Source: Natronospirales bacterium (lineage in GTDB: Bacteria > Pseudomonadota > Gammaproteobacteria > Natronospirales > REEB76). Taken from it: a DNA stretch of 64,000 nucleotides. The stretch covers positions 114,514-178,513 of the forward strand of contig JAKAXB010000005.1 in assembly GCA_021816765.1 (NCBI GenBank), read 5' to 3'. Under the pieces are notes generated by a model. It saw only the letters and a list, made by a program, of their open reading frames with translations, did not search any database and was not told the DNA's origin. The position numbers and the translations under genes were made by a program. The first letter of the stretch is position 1, and each line of letters opens with the position of its first letter. Of the stretch, positions 48,821 through 57,829 are shown piece after piece.

Positions 48821-49702
48821 ATGAAAATCGCATTTGCGGGTTTGGGCAACATGGGGCTGCCCATGGTCAATCATCTGATTCAGGCGGGACACAGCATTGT
48901 TGCCTACAACCGCACACCGGCACGCACAATGCAGCTCGCTAAAGGCGATGTCCGTGTGGCGGACTCACCCGTGGAGGCAGCGCGGGACGCTGAAGTGTTC
49001 ATCACTATGCTGGCGGAAGACGCCGCCGTGGATGCGGTGCTGTTCAGCAAGCAGGGTGCATTCAATGGACTGTCACGCGGCGCCGTGCATGTCTCCATGA
49101 GCACCTTGAGCGTGGCGTTTTCCGAACACCTCACGGCAGAGCACACCGCCGCAGGCCATGCTTATGTATCGGCACCGGTATTCGGCAGGCCCGCCGCTGC
49201 CGAGGCGGGTAAACTCTGGGTGGTGGCCGCGGGCGCGCAGGAACACCTGCAGCGCATGCAAGCGGTTTTTGCCGTTCTTTCACAGGGGATCTTTATCGTG
49301 GGCAGCCGGCCCGCCCTGGCAAACGCGGTGAAACTGGCTGGAAATTTCACCCTGGCGGCCATGCTGGAGACTTTGGCCGAAACTTGTGCCTTCGTGCGCA
49401 AGCTGGGAATACCCGAGGCGGAATTCCTCAATATCCTCAACACCGCACTGTATAAATCGCCAGTGTATGAAAGTTACGGTAACCTCATCACCCGGAGGCA
49501 ATTCGAACCCGCCGGCTTCAGGTTGCGTCTGGGCTTGAAGGATGTGCGCTTGGCATTAGCGGCGGCAGAGGCTGTGGAAGTACCGCTGCCCATCGGGAGC
49601 TTGGTACGGGATCGCATGCTTGCCATGGTGGCTGGCGGCGCGGGCGGCAAGGACTGGACGGTTTTGAGCGAATTAGCCGCCCGTGATGCGGGTCTGCAAT
49701 GA
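48821..49702 (+). CDS. 3-hydroxyisobutyrate dehydrogenase-family NAD(P) oxidoreductase
   Basis: 293-residue beta-hydroxyacid dehydrogenase. It has the Rossmann motif IAFAGLGNMGLPMVNHL, the substrate-binding VSAPVFGRPAAAEAG and the catalytic lysine segment NAVKLAGNFTLAAML. ATG 48821 was chosen since the Rossmann fold starts there; the in-frame start at 48701 overlaps pdxH. Family members reduce succinic semialdehyde, glyoxylate or tartronate semialdehyde; the substrate is not evident. It overlaps dusA by four bases. Confidence 0.88.
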   Translation: MKIAFAGLGNMGLPMVNHLIQAGHSIVAYNRTPARTMQLAKGDVRVADSPVEAARDAEVFITMLAEDAAVDAVLFSKQGAFNGLSRGAVHVSMSTLSVAFSEHLTAEHTAAGHAYVSAPVFGRPAAAEAGKLWVVAAGAQEHLQRMQAVFAVLSQGIFIVGSRPALANAVKLAGNFTLAAMLETLAETCAFVRKLGIPEAEFLNILNTALYKSPVYESYGNLITRRQFEPAGFRLRLGLKDVRLALAAAEAVEVPLPIGSLVRDRMLAMVAGGAGGKDWTVLSELAARDAGLQ

Positions 49703-50697
49703 GCGGCAGTAAGGCGATTTATTGCAGATCCACGCACCGGATATGTGTAGCACCCATGATGGACTACACGGATCGGCATTTTCGTTATTTTATCCGGCTC
49801 ATGAGCCGATACACCCGCCTGTATACCGAGATGGTGACCACGGGCGCCATATTACACGGTGAACAGCGGCGTTTCCTCGATTTTCACCAAGTGGAACACC
49901 CGCTTGCTTTGCAATTGGGAGGCTGCGAACCCACGGCACTCGCTGAGTGCGCACGCATTGCCGCGGACTATGGCTATGATGAAATCAATCTCAATGCAGG
50001 TTGTCCCAGTGATCGAGTGCAATCGGGTCGTTTCGGTGCCTGTCTCATGACTGAACCGGCATTGGTGGCTGACTGCGTGGCTGCCATGCGGGCGGCGTCA
50101 GCTGTACCGGTCACAGTGAAAACACGCATCGGTGTGGATGACTATGACAGTTATGAGCACTTGAGGACATTTGTGTACACGGTTGCCCAAGCCGGTTGCC
50201 CGATATTCATCATCCATGCGCGCAAGGCCTTGCTGCAGGGGCTCAGTCCGAAGGAAAACCGCGAAATACCACCGCTACGCTACGAGGTCGCAGAGCAGCT
50301 CAAACGCGATTTCCCGCATCTCGGCATTGTGGTGAACGGCGGCATCCGGACGCTGCAGGCCATGGGCTCTCATTTGTCGGCATTCGATGGGGTGATGATT
50401 GGTCGGGAAGCCTGCGCCAACCCGTACCTGTTTGCCACCGTGGACCAGCATTTCTTTGGCATTGAGGAGCCCGTGTCTACACGCGCCCAGATACTGGAAG
50501 CCTTTATCCCGTACATATTGGCGCAGCTGCAGGAAGGTGTACCCTTGCAATGTTTGACCCGTTCTCTCCTGGGTCTTTTTCAGGGATGTCCCGGCGCACG
50601 TCGGTGGCGGCGCTATCTAAGCGAGGGGACAGTACGTCCGAGGACAGGCATTGAAGTGTTGCAAGGCGCCATGCGGCTGTTACCCGCCGCAGCCTGA
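49699..50697 (+). CDS. dusA: tRNA-dihydrouridine synthase A
   Basis: Flavin enzyme reducing uridines in the D loop of tRNA, 332 residues. It contains VAPMMDYTDRHFRYFIRLMS, the catalytic Cys in INLNAGCPSDRVQ, FIIHARKALLQGLSPKENRE and the FMN-binding VVNGGIRT with GVMIGREA. The LSPKENRE motif marks DusA rather than DusB or DusC. Its ATG overlaps the dehydrogenase stop. Confidence 0.94.
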   Translation: MSGSKAIYCRSTHRICVAPMMDYTDRHFRYFIRLMSRYTRLYTEMVTTGAILHGEQRRFLDFHQVEHPLALQLGGCEPTALAECARIAADYGYDEINLNAGCPSDRVQSGRFGACLMTEPALVADCVAAMRAASAVPVTVKTRIGVDDYDSYEHLRTFVYTVAQAGCPIFIIHARKALLQGLSPKENREIPPLRYEVAEQLKRDFPHLGIVVNGGIRTLQAMGSHLSAFDGVMIGREACANPYLFATVDQHFFGIEEPVSTRAQILEAFIPYILAQLQEGVPLQCLTRSLLGLFQGCPGARRWRRYLSEGTVRPRTGIEVLQGAMRLLPAAA

Positions 50698-50868
50698 TCA
50701 TGGGGCAGCGTGCCGAATGACGGCTTGAAGGTAAATGTACAATTTCCGGTTAAAAAAATCGCGATCCTAGGACTAATTTTCAACATATTCAGGATTATGG
50801 TTTCTTTCGATGATCACAGGTCCAGCTGTGGCTGGCCGCATATTAAGAGCGTCTAACAAAATGGGCTT

Positions 50869-51671
50869 TCACGTTGCCGCCAGAAAGCGCCCGCAGAGGA
50901 GGGCGCAGCCGAGTTTGAGGAACGCTTCGTGAATATCGGGGCGGCGCTCGTAACGAACTCGCAAGCGGCGAAACTGATGCAGCCCAGCAATGCGGCGTTC
51001 GATGACCCAACGGGTGGCCCCGAGACCACTGCCGTGCTCGGTACGACGATGGGCAATCTGGGTGCGGATACCGCAGGCGGCCAGCGCCCGGCGGTGCGGT
51101 TGCGAGTCATAGCCGCGATCGGCTGGAACCCGATCAGGACGATAGCGGGGCGCTCCGCGCTTGCCGGCAATCGGAGGAATCCCATCCACCAAGGGCAGCC
51201 GTTGGGTGACAGCATGACGGTTGGCCTCGGTGAGAATCACGCTCGAGGGAATGCCTGGGGCATCCGTGAGAAGGTGGTGTTTCGAGCCGGCTTTACGGCG
51301 ATCGGTTGGGTTCGGTCCAGTTTTTTTCCCCCGTGCACCGCACGCACCGAGGAGCTGTCGGCCACCGCCCGGACAAAATCGATCTGGTCCGCCTGGCGTA
51401 GCTTCGACAACACCTCTCGGTGCAGCCGATCCCAGACCCCAGCGCGTTGCCAATCCCGTAGCCGCCGCCAACAGCTCATCCCCGACCCGCAGCCCCTCTC
51501 CTTCGGCAGCATCTCCCACGGGATACCGGATTGCAGCACGAACAAGATCCCGGTCAGCACCCGCCGGTCCGCCCAGCGCTTGCGTCCAGGATACCGCTTG
51601 CGTCGTCGTCGGCGCGGCAACAAGGGTTCGATCACCGCCCATAATCGGTCATCCACCAAGGGCTTCGACAT
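50869..51671 (-). CDS. IS5-family transposase, full-length product by -1 frameshift
   Basis: DDE transposase of about 267 residues made by joining the N-terminal frame (stopping near 51237) to the C-terminal frame. The slip is at plus 51321-51327 (T7; A7 on the coding strand), where GKKLDRTQ in frame 0 becomes GKKTGPNPTD in frame -1, the form that matches the family. Catalytic Asp residues lie in AVADSSSVRA and PADRGYDSQ, and the Glu in WVIERRIAGLHQFRRLRVRYER. The start is ATG 51671 with GGAG upstream. Both Asp and the Glu being intact suggests an active element. Confidence 0.85.
51237..51671 (-). CDS. IS5-family transposase, frame-0 N-terminal product
   Basis: N-terminal half of the transposase (about 144 residues from ATG 51671) with the IS5 helix-turn-helix region KPLVDDRLWAVIEPLLP and GIPWEMLPKERGCGSG. 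Without frameshifting it ends in the out-of-family sequence VKPARNTTFSRMPQAFP. In related elements this short form can act as a regulator of transposition. A longer in-frame start at 51716 is possible but less likely. Confidence 0.75.
   Translation of the reverse strand: MSKPLVDDRLWAVIEPLLPRRRRRKRYPGRKRWADRRVLTGILFVLQSGIPWEMLPKERGCGSGMSCWRRLRDWQRAGVWDRLHREVLSKLRQADQIDFVRAVADSSSVRAVHGGKKLDRTQPIAVKPARNTTFSRMPQAFPRA
51321..51327 (-). promoter_or_regulatory. Predicted -1 frameshift site in the transposase
   Basis: The coding strand reads GGGGGAAAAAAACTGG, with seven A in a row. Re-reading one A takes the ribosome from GGA-AAA-AAA-CTG to GGA-AAA-AAA-ACT and into the C-terminal frame. A-rich heptamers are a known slippery type in IS elements of this family. 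A sequencing slip could look the same. Confidence 0.6.
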
Positions 51672-51837
51672 CGCACTGGCTCCCGGTCCTGCGATGCCCA
51701 TAAGTGTAGACGCCAAATATCATTTTGTTAGATGCTCTAAGTAAACACAAGTTGCTCTCAATTCCCTGATTATCTTGGCTACAATGCCGGCCCTTGCAGC
51801 ATGGCCCGGAAACAATCTTTCCCAGGAATCTTGTCGA

Positions 51838-52680
51838 ATGAATCCTACCCGCGAAACTACCCAGTCGAGCCGCCGCCGCAGGTTACCCACCCTTGCTGAA
51901 CGTGCTGATCGTTATGCCTTGTACCAAAGGTCAGTACAGGATGTGGCTTGGGAAATGCATTTTGTTGAGCAGACTTTTCGGGCTTTGCGCAAGCGTGCTC
52001 CTCAGAAACTGCGGGAGGATTTTTGCGGTACAGCGCTGGCCGCCTGCGAATGGGTGCGGTGCGGCCGCCGGCATCAGGCTATCGGTGTGGATATTGATCC
52101 CGCGGTGCTGGCATGGGGTCGGCAGCACAATGTGGCGAGGCTTGCCCCGCGTATCGCCAGCCGGCTCCATCTGCTACAGGCCGATGTGCTCAAGGTACGG
52201 GTTCCACTGGTGGATATCATTTTGGCATTTAATTTCAGTTATTGGGTTTTCAAGGAACGTGCGTTGTTACGGGAGTATTTTCGCCAGGTGCGCCAAGGCC
52301 TCGCAGCCGACGGGATTTTTATGCTGGATGCTTATGGGGGCTATGACGCTTTCCGGGAAATGCGCGAGCGGGAAGATTTCGGCCGCTTCACTTATATATG
52401 GGAGCAGGCGACATACGAGCCGGTGTCCGGCCAGACTAGCTGCCATATCCATTTCTCCTTTCCCGACGGCTCGCGCCTCAAGCGGGCTTTCAGCTACCAC
52501 TGGCGGCTCTGGACCCTTCCGGAGCTTCGCGAATTGCTGACCGAAGCGGGCTTTGAAAAAACCACGGTATATTTTGAGGGCACGGACGAAAAAACCGGCC
52601 AGGGCAATGGTGTATTTCAGCCTGCGATGCGGGGTGAGGCCGACCCCGCTTGGGTTGCCTATCTCGTGGCTCAACCTTGA
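51838..52680 (+). CDS. SAM-dependent methyltransferase
   Basis: About 280-residue class I methyltransferase. Motif I region is REDFCGTALAACEWVRCGRR followed by AIGVDIDPAVLAWG; the later LVDIILAFNFSYWVFK fits motif IV with an aromatic substrate face. The C-terminal part (about 200-280) has beta strands rich in aromatic residues. ATG 51838 was chosen; the in-frame start at 51775 would include bases that look like a -10 box (TACAAT at 51780-51785). The substrate is unknown. The IS lies just upstream and may have separated it from earlier promoter sequence. Confidence 0.75.
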   Translation: MNPTRETTQSSRRRRLPTLAERADRYALYQRSVQDVAWEMHFVEQTFRALRKRAPQKLREDFCGTALAACEWVRCGRRHQAIGVDIDPAVLAWGRQHNVARLAPRIASRLHLLQADVLKVRVPLVDIILAFNFSYWVFKERALLREYFRQVRQGLAADGIFMLDAYGGYDAFREMREREDFGRFTYIWEQATYEPVSGQTSCHIHFSFPDGSRLKRAFSYHWRLWTLPELRELLTEAGFEKTTVYFEGTDEKTGQGNGVFQPAMRGEADPAWVAYLVAQP

Positions 52681-52903
52681 GCGCGGACTCACCTGCTCCC
52701 CCGGCGAAGGCGGTTCGTCGAGATCAATAATGATGCAATTGCCGGTCTTTCTGGATGTTGCCACGGCGGATGGTACCCGCCTAATTCGGCAGCACATCAG
52801 CAAGCGCGCTGATAAGTGAGCACTGCATCAGCATGCAAGCAAAATTCCTCTACGCAATGGCATCATTGCCTTGGGTCGTGGAGAATAACGTACCGGGTCA
52901 AGA

Positions 52904-53458
52904 TCAATTACCCAGGTTCACTCCAAGTGTGGCCGCTACCCGTTGCAGGCGGGCAAGATGGGCTGTGGTTTTACCGGTTCCTGGAGTCAGGTCTATCATG
53001 GCTTCCTGGGAAATAATCTGCTCTTGCAATTGTGCCGCCAAACGGGGGAACAGATAGCTGTGACGTGCTGCCCGCTGTTCGTGGGCAGATAGTGCCTGCC
53101 AGTGGTGCATAAAATGTTCCAGGCTCGTATCGCTCCAATCATTCGCCTCGATGAACTTGCGTACCAGTATCGGTCCGGTTGCAGGTGATGTATGCGCCTG
53201 CTCTTGCGGTGCATAGGAATTTCCAAGCCATCGAGAAGTGACAATGCCGGCTGTTACAGTCAGTACTAGGGGGATGGCGATTAGCCACAGGAATCGCGTC
53301 CGCAGTATGGACCCCAGCGCAGGTTCACCGTATCCAAGCTGGTGTTTACCGGTGGTGATGGCATCAACCAAGTCCCGGCGTTGCGTACGATACTCATCAA
53401 GGCTCAGCTCGCCGGCTGCATAGCGTCGGGCGAGATCGCGGATGAGCGAAGATTTCAT
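52904..53458 (-). CDS. Membrane protein with SHOCT-like N-terminus, following the kinase gene
   Basis: 184-residue protein. The N-terminal LARRYAAGELSLDEYRTQRR resembles a SHOCT-type short helical motif found in oligomeric signalling or secretion proteins. One membrane helix lies at about 55-73 (RFLWLIAIPLVLTVTAGIV). The remaining 110 residues are helical and lack clear motifs. Its ATG begins immediately after the kinase stop codon, with no gap, so the two are translated together and their functions are probably linked. The true role is unknown. Confidence 0.65.
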   Translation of the reverse strand: MKSSLIRDLARRYAAGELSLDEYRTQRRDLVDAITTGKHQLGYGEPALGSILRTRFLWLIAIPLVLTVTAGIVTSRWLGNSYAPQEQAHTSPATGPILVRKFIEANDWSDTSLEHFMHHWQALSAHEQRAARHSYLFPRLAAQLQEQIISQEAMIDLTPGTGKTTAHLARLQRVAATLGVNLGN

Positions 53459-56400
53459 TTATTTATCCAGATTCCGGCCAACGCGGAAGCCAGTGAGCGG
53501 ATCCGCAGCACCATTACTGGGACGTACTAGATCGACACCGCACAGGGACAGGGGATCCCGGTAACTTCCGCCCACCGCTTCAAGACCATCTGATCCCAGA
53601 ACCCATTCCTGTACGTTTCCCACATAATTGACCAGCCCCCAACTGTTGGCATGGCCAGTTTCAATGTTCACTGGAGTCAGTCCCTTGATAATCTGTCCGG
53701 CCAGGGTTACCTGGCAATTGAAATCACGGTTGGTATCGGTGCCGCCTACGCTGGCTGCATAACGGTACTGAGCATAAGAGGGAATGAAATAATGCTCGTC
53801 GCTCTTGGCGGAAAGCCATGCAATATAGGATTTCACCTCACCAAAGGAAATATTCGTCGCAGGCAGGTTACTGTCACCCGGCAACGGCTTGCACTGTTTT
53901 GTGGCAGTACAGAAGGCATTGACCTGTCCCACGGATACGGTGTACTTGCCGAGGGCAAAAGGCTGTTTGAAGCCACCACCGGCAGGTATCACCACCATCG
54001 TGGGTCCCTGCAGGCCATTGCCCAAAAGATCGTAGCATTCGGCACGGCCTTGCCGACCGTAACCGGCCAGCTCTGCCGTGCAGGGCCGACCGCCATTAGG
54101 ACTGCGTATGGGTTCCTGGTTGGGGCCAAAATTGCGTTGGTATTCAGCCACAAAAACCGGGTTGTCCGCCCATAAGCGGATGGCTTCGTCAAGGTACACC
54201 TTCGCTTGCCGTGGCTGGCCCGCGCGCATGTATTCCTGATAAGCAAGAAAATAGCGGTTGGCATTGGTTTGGGCCGTCTGCAGTTGTGTGCCAAACTGCG
54301 CAAGGTCCTGATTTCCCGGTTGTGCCTGCTGGCCTTGTGCGAAGTAGCCTTCGGCTTTCGAGAGGTCGTTTTGGGCCATCGCCTCACGCCCAAGCTGCGC
54401 GTAGCTTGATAACTGCGGTGCCGGGGGCAAGCTCATATTCTGGATGAGGGCGCTTTGCGGAAATGCGGCTTTTGCCGCATTCAGCAGCTGATTAGCAAGC
54501 CCAAGGTTGGTAGTCTTCAGCGCATTAATGTGTTGTGCCAATTTCCTGAAGAGGTTATCGGTGATCTGAGCCTGTTCCCCAGGAAACAGCTGTTGCACAT
54601 CAGCAAGTTTTCTTTTCAGGGAGCTCATATCGGCCGGCTGCAGCGTACTCACCGTGGTGAAGATATCACTGCGCTCAGCCTGGGCTGTGTAGTTCCGCAG
54701 CGCCTTTTTCAGGCCGGCAAGGGGGGCATAGTGCAACCCGCCGTTCACTAGGGTGATAGCGCCGCGATAATCACCGCTGCTGGCGCGCGCGCTGGCCAGG
54801 TTGAGGTAAGCCATGGCATAGGCCTGCGGTGCGTCGGCGGTGATAAATTTATCATCGGCTGGCAGCTGTTGCTGCAATTTCGCATAGGTCTGTTTCGCGT
54901 CATTGATCTGACCGGCATTCAACTGTGTCTGGAACTGGTTCTCGAGAGCAGTGATCTGGGCTATGCGCAAGCGCTTGGCCTGTGCTTGTGCGAAATTCCG
55001 CTGTGCAATTGCCAAGGCCTCATTGGCTTGCGCAAAACCCGGAAGTTGCGGGGCATATTGTTTGCCAGCGGCGAGTAAGGTAGTGGCAGCATCAAAACGA
55101 TTCTGCTTAGTCATCTGTTGTGCAAGGCTTATGTAAGTTCCGGCTATCTCTTCACGCATATTCTTATACCAGCCAAAATCATTTGGTAGCAGCAGAGATG
55201 CAGTTTCTTGCATTAATTCCATTATTTTGCTGTCCCAGTCGCTACTGTATTCCGGTGCGGCAATCAGCTTCGTGAGGGCTGAGCGGCACTGATGAATTTT
55301 CTGCAGGCGCACCCGCATGTCTGCAGGGACATAATTATTATTGGTTTCTGATTGTGACAGTGCCATTCGCTCAGAAAGTAATTCATCAATGCTGAGGAGA
55401 TGAGAGTATTTAAAGAGAATTTTCTCGGCATCCCCCCAGTTTTTTGTGGTTGTATCTGTATTCAAGGCGGTCTGCAGCACATTTTTGAGGGTGAGGTTCA
55501 GCTTTTCAAGCACCGGATCACCCGGATTAAGCCGAGTCAGCTCCAGCATATCGTCTCTGAGACGGGCAAAATCAGCCAAGGTGTGCAGTTTCGGTGTGGC
55601 TGCTTGCAGCATGTTATCGAGTTGAGCAATGCGCAGGCTATCCCGCTGTTGCGTCAATGCATGCCGCACCTGATCCTGCAGATTGAGCAGTACCGGGTCG
55701 TTCGGTGCGTAATCAAGCCCTGCCACCAGGACTTGGTTGGCGGCAGTGTAATTGTTACTGCCCATATCTTTTTGCACCAGTTGCGCGTACTGGTTTGAGA
55801 GACGTTCATCGTGCAAAAGACTGTTGGCGGGATCCGCTATACGAAGTATCTTGATAATGTTGACGATATTCTGTTCCTTATCCGGCATGATTTTATTTGC
55901 GGTAAGCAGCGTATTGAATTCCTTTGTCAATTCGGCAAGGAGACTGGCCCTGCGGGTTTGCAGACTTGATTGCTCCTGTAACAGCTCAGCGGAATCAGAA
56001 TAATATTTTGATGCCCTGGCTATCTCGTCAAGCGCAGCCGGATAATTATACTGGCCGTGGTTTTCGTCCACGAACGCTTCCGCCTGAGCCTCGAAATATT
56101 TAATGATCTTTTCTTTGCCATTTTCAAGAATGTAGCGTTGCGTGTCCGGGCTGTAGCCACTGATGAGATTGAGGATCGATGGAATGTCCGCGTTACCGGA
56201 TTGAATGTGAGCCACAATCGCGTTATTACGCTGTGTATGCAGGTAGCCTTGCATCGGCTTGTAACCCAACAGCGCCAGTATGATTACGATGGCTACGACA
56301 ATGGGGCCGTACTGTATGGTAGGGTTTTTTTTCGGCCTGAGCCCTTCCCAGAATCTTTCCACAGTGGGAGTCCGATCCTCCCGCTGTATCGCCAGTGCGT

Positions 56401-57793
56401 TCATCAAAGCCCTGTTCTGGCGCTTGCTGAGTTTGGCAATGGGTGCGGGACGCAATCCTTTTTCCAGCACCTTTGGAGCGGAGAGCTTGTTGAACGGATG
56501 CTTACCGGTAAGCAATTCATACGAGACGCAGGCGAGCGCATAAATATCATCGCGTGGATCTGGGTCATCGCCGTCAAACATCTCAAGCGATGCATAGGCT
56601 GGAGTGAGTGCACCGAGCTCACTGGGATCAAAAATAGTGGTTTCTCCTGATACATCCTTGCGCGTGGTCGAAGCACGTGCAATGCCGAAATCCAGAAGCT
56701 TGACTGTACCTTCAGTGGTGATAAACACATTGCCCGGTTTGAAATCAGAATGCACCAGGCCCTTCGAGTGGGCGTAACCGAGTCCATCGCATAATTGCTT
56801 GATTAAATTTATGGCCTCCGGAACCGGCAAGCCGCCGGCAGGCAGCCGTTTTATGTAGGAAGATAGTTCTTCTCCTTCCATCAGTTCCATAGTGAGGTAA
56901 ATAGTGGTGTTGTCACGGTCAAAGTCAAACACCGTGGCGATATTTGGATGCGCAAGCCGTTGCGCCTTGCTAGCCTCACGCTGCAGAGCCATGAATGCTT
57001 CCGGGTGCTGCCTGAAGTCCCCAGAGAGCGTTTTCACGGCAATGAAAGGGTTTTTATCCTTGGCTTCCACTTTGAGCAGATCTCGTGCCCGGTAAACCTT
57101 GCCCATGCCGCCTTCTCCAAGGACATTTACCAGTTCAAAACGTTCTTTCAGGATTGTGCCAGGACCAACTTTATCGGTTACGTGAGCGGGTTTTTTCCCG
57201 GAACCCATATTCCAGCTTGTGCTGGTTGACTCACTGGATTTGGAGGACAAAGTGACATCAGGAGAAAACGGATCATATTCATCTGTATTTCGTGACAAAC
57301 CTTCTGATATCCCGGTTACAGTCTGATCATTTGTACTATTCCCGGTTGTATTGAGCATTACTGTCCGATCGGTATCAGTTCCAGATGTAGCGGAGATATC
57401 ATCAGAAGGGGATGTTGTACTTGTGCCTGGCGCTGTCACCGTGCGATCCGTATCAGTGCGCGTAGATTCAGCTGGCAATACGGTGGTACTGGTACGGTCT
57501 ATATTATCCGGTTGCGTTTCGGTTCTTGCGGTAGTTATGGTTGCGGTAATCTGATCCTGCTCTTTATCATCCAGCGTCATATTTGGTGGGTTTTGCACCG
57601 TTCCAATTTGTTTGCGCAATGCCATGGCTACGGGCTGTGAGAGCCCGGCTCGTTGCGCGTTATCTATGGAAGCGCATAATGCGTCCAGATCACAATCTGG
57701 TTGTCGCAATGCTTGTTCCAACCAATCGCGTAGTGGAGCAAGTGAATTTTTTCCTTGTACCACATCATCGAGTAATTTCTCGAAATCAGTCAC
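53459..57793 (-). CDS. Transmembrane Ser/Thr protein kinase with repeat region and FGE-like domain
   Basis: Very large (1444-residue) predicted membrane kinase. Residues 1-70 are helical. Residues 71-205 are a Thr/Ser-rich linker. The kinase domain (about 215-485) has the glycine loop GEGGMG (226-231) and Lys254 in IAVKTLSG. The catalytic loop HSDFKPGN (348-355) has Ser replacing the Arg of HRD. DFG is at 368-370, and SLEM replaces APE. A single membrane helix lies at about 496-511 (GPIVVAIVIILALLGY). Residues 520-1230 are helical TPR-like repeats, and about 1250-1444 is an FGE/SUMF1-like domain ending GGSYRDPLSLCGVDLVR and TGFRVGR. The membrane helix places the repeats and FGE-like part in the periplasm. 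The PP2C gene precedes it by 36 bases. Confidence 0.85.
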   Translation of the reverse strand: MTDFEKLLDDVVQGKNSLAPLRDWLEQALRQPDCDLDALCASIDNAQRAGLSQPVAMALRKQIGTVQNPPNMTLDDKEQDQITATITTARTETQPDNIDRTSTTVLPAESTRTDTDRTVTAPGTSTTSPSDDISATSGTDTDRTVMLNTTGNSTNDQTVTGISEGLSRNTDEYDPFSPDVTLSSKSSESTSTSWNMGSGKKPAHVTDKVGPGTILKERFELVNVLGEGGMGKVYRARDLLKVEAKDKNPFIAVKTLSGDFRQHPEAFMALQREASKAQRLAHPNIATVFDFDRDNTTIYLTMELMEGEELSSYIKRLPAGGLPVPEAINLIKQLCDGLGYAHSKGLVHSDFKPGNVFITTEGTVKLLDFGIARASTTRKDVSGETTIFDPSELGALTPAYASLEMFDGDDPDPRDDIYALACVSYELLTGKHPFNKLSAPKVLEKGLRPAPIAKLSKRQNRALMNALAIQREDRTPTVERFWEGLRPKKNPTIQYGPIVVAIVIILALLGYKPMQGYLHTQRNNAIVAHIQSGNADIPSILNLISGYSPDTQRYILENGKEKIIKYFEAQAEAFVDENHGQYNYPAALDEIARASKYYSDSAELLQEQSSLQTRRASLLAELTKEFNTLLTANKIMPDKEQNIVNIIKILRIADPANSLLHDERLSNQYAQLVQKDMGSNNYTAANQVLVAGLDYAPNDPVLLNLQDQVRHALTQQRDSLRIAQLDNMLQAATPKLHTLADFARLRDDMLELTRLNPGDPVLEKLNLTLKNVLQTALNTDTTTKNWGDAEKILFKYSHLLSIDELLSERMALSQSETNNNYVPADMRVRLQKIHQCRSALTKLIAAPEYSSDWDSKIMELMQETASLLLPNDFGWYKNMREEIAGTYISLAQQMTKQNRFDAATTLLAAGKQYAPQLPGFAQANEALAIAQRNFAQAQAKRLRIAQITALENQFQTQLNAGQINDAKQTYAKLQQQLPADDKFITADAPQAYAMAYLNLASARASSGDYRGAITLVNGGLHYAPLAGLKKALRNYTAQAERSDIFTTVSTLQPADMSSLKRKLADVQQLFPGEQAQITDNLFRKLAQHINALKTTNLGLANQLLNAAKAAFPQSALIQNMSLPPAPQLSSYAQLGREAMAQNDLSKAEGYFAQGQQAQPGNQDLAQFGTQLQTAQTNANRYFLAYQEYMRAGQPRQAKVYLDEAIRLWADNPVFVAEYQRNFGPNQEPIRSPNGGRPCTAELAGYGRQGRAECYDLLGNGLQGPTMVVIPAGGGFKQPFALGKYTVSVGQVNAFCTATKQCKPLPGDSNLPATNISFGEVKSYIAWLSAKSDEHYFIPSYAQYRYAASVGGTDTNRDFNCQVTLAGQIIKGLTPVNIETGHANSWGLVNYVGNVQEWVLGSDGLEAVGGSYRDPLSLCGVDLVRPSNGAADPLTGFRVGRNLDK

Positions 57794-57829
57794 GTGTTGT
57801 CTCCAGGGCGCATTTCAAGAAATAAGCAC

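Larger units (their letters stand above)
50847..51737 (-). mobile_element. IS5-family insertion sequence (IS427-like group), apparently intact
   Basis: 891 bases bounded by terminal inverted repeats. The left end GAGCGTCTAACAAAATG and the right end (reverse complement) GAGCATCTAACAAAATG match at 16 of 17 positions. A 3-bp target duplication TAA lies at 50844-50846 and 51738-51740, so the insertion is clean. The single transposase gene is split into two frames joined by a likely -1 slip at a run of seven A. Catalytic residues are all present. The element sits between dusA and a methyltransferase gene. Confidence 0.93.
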
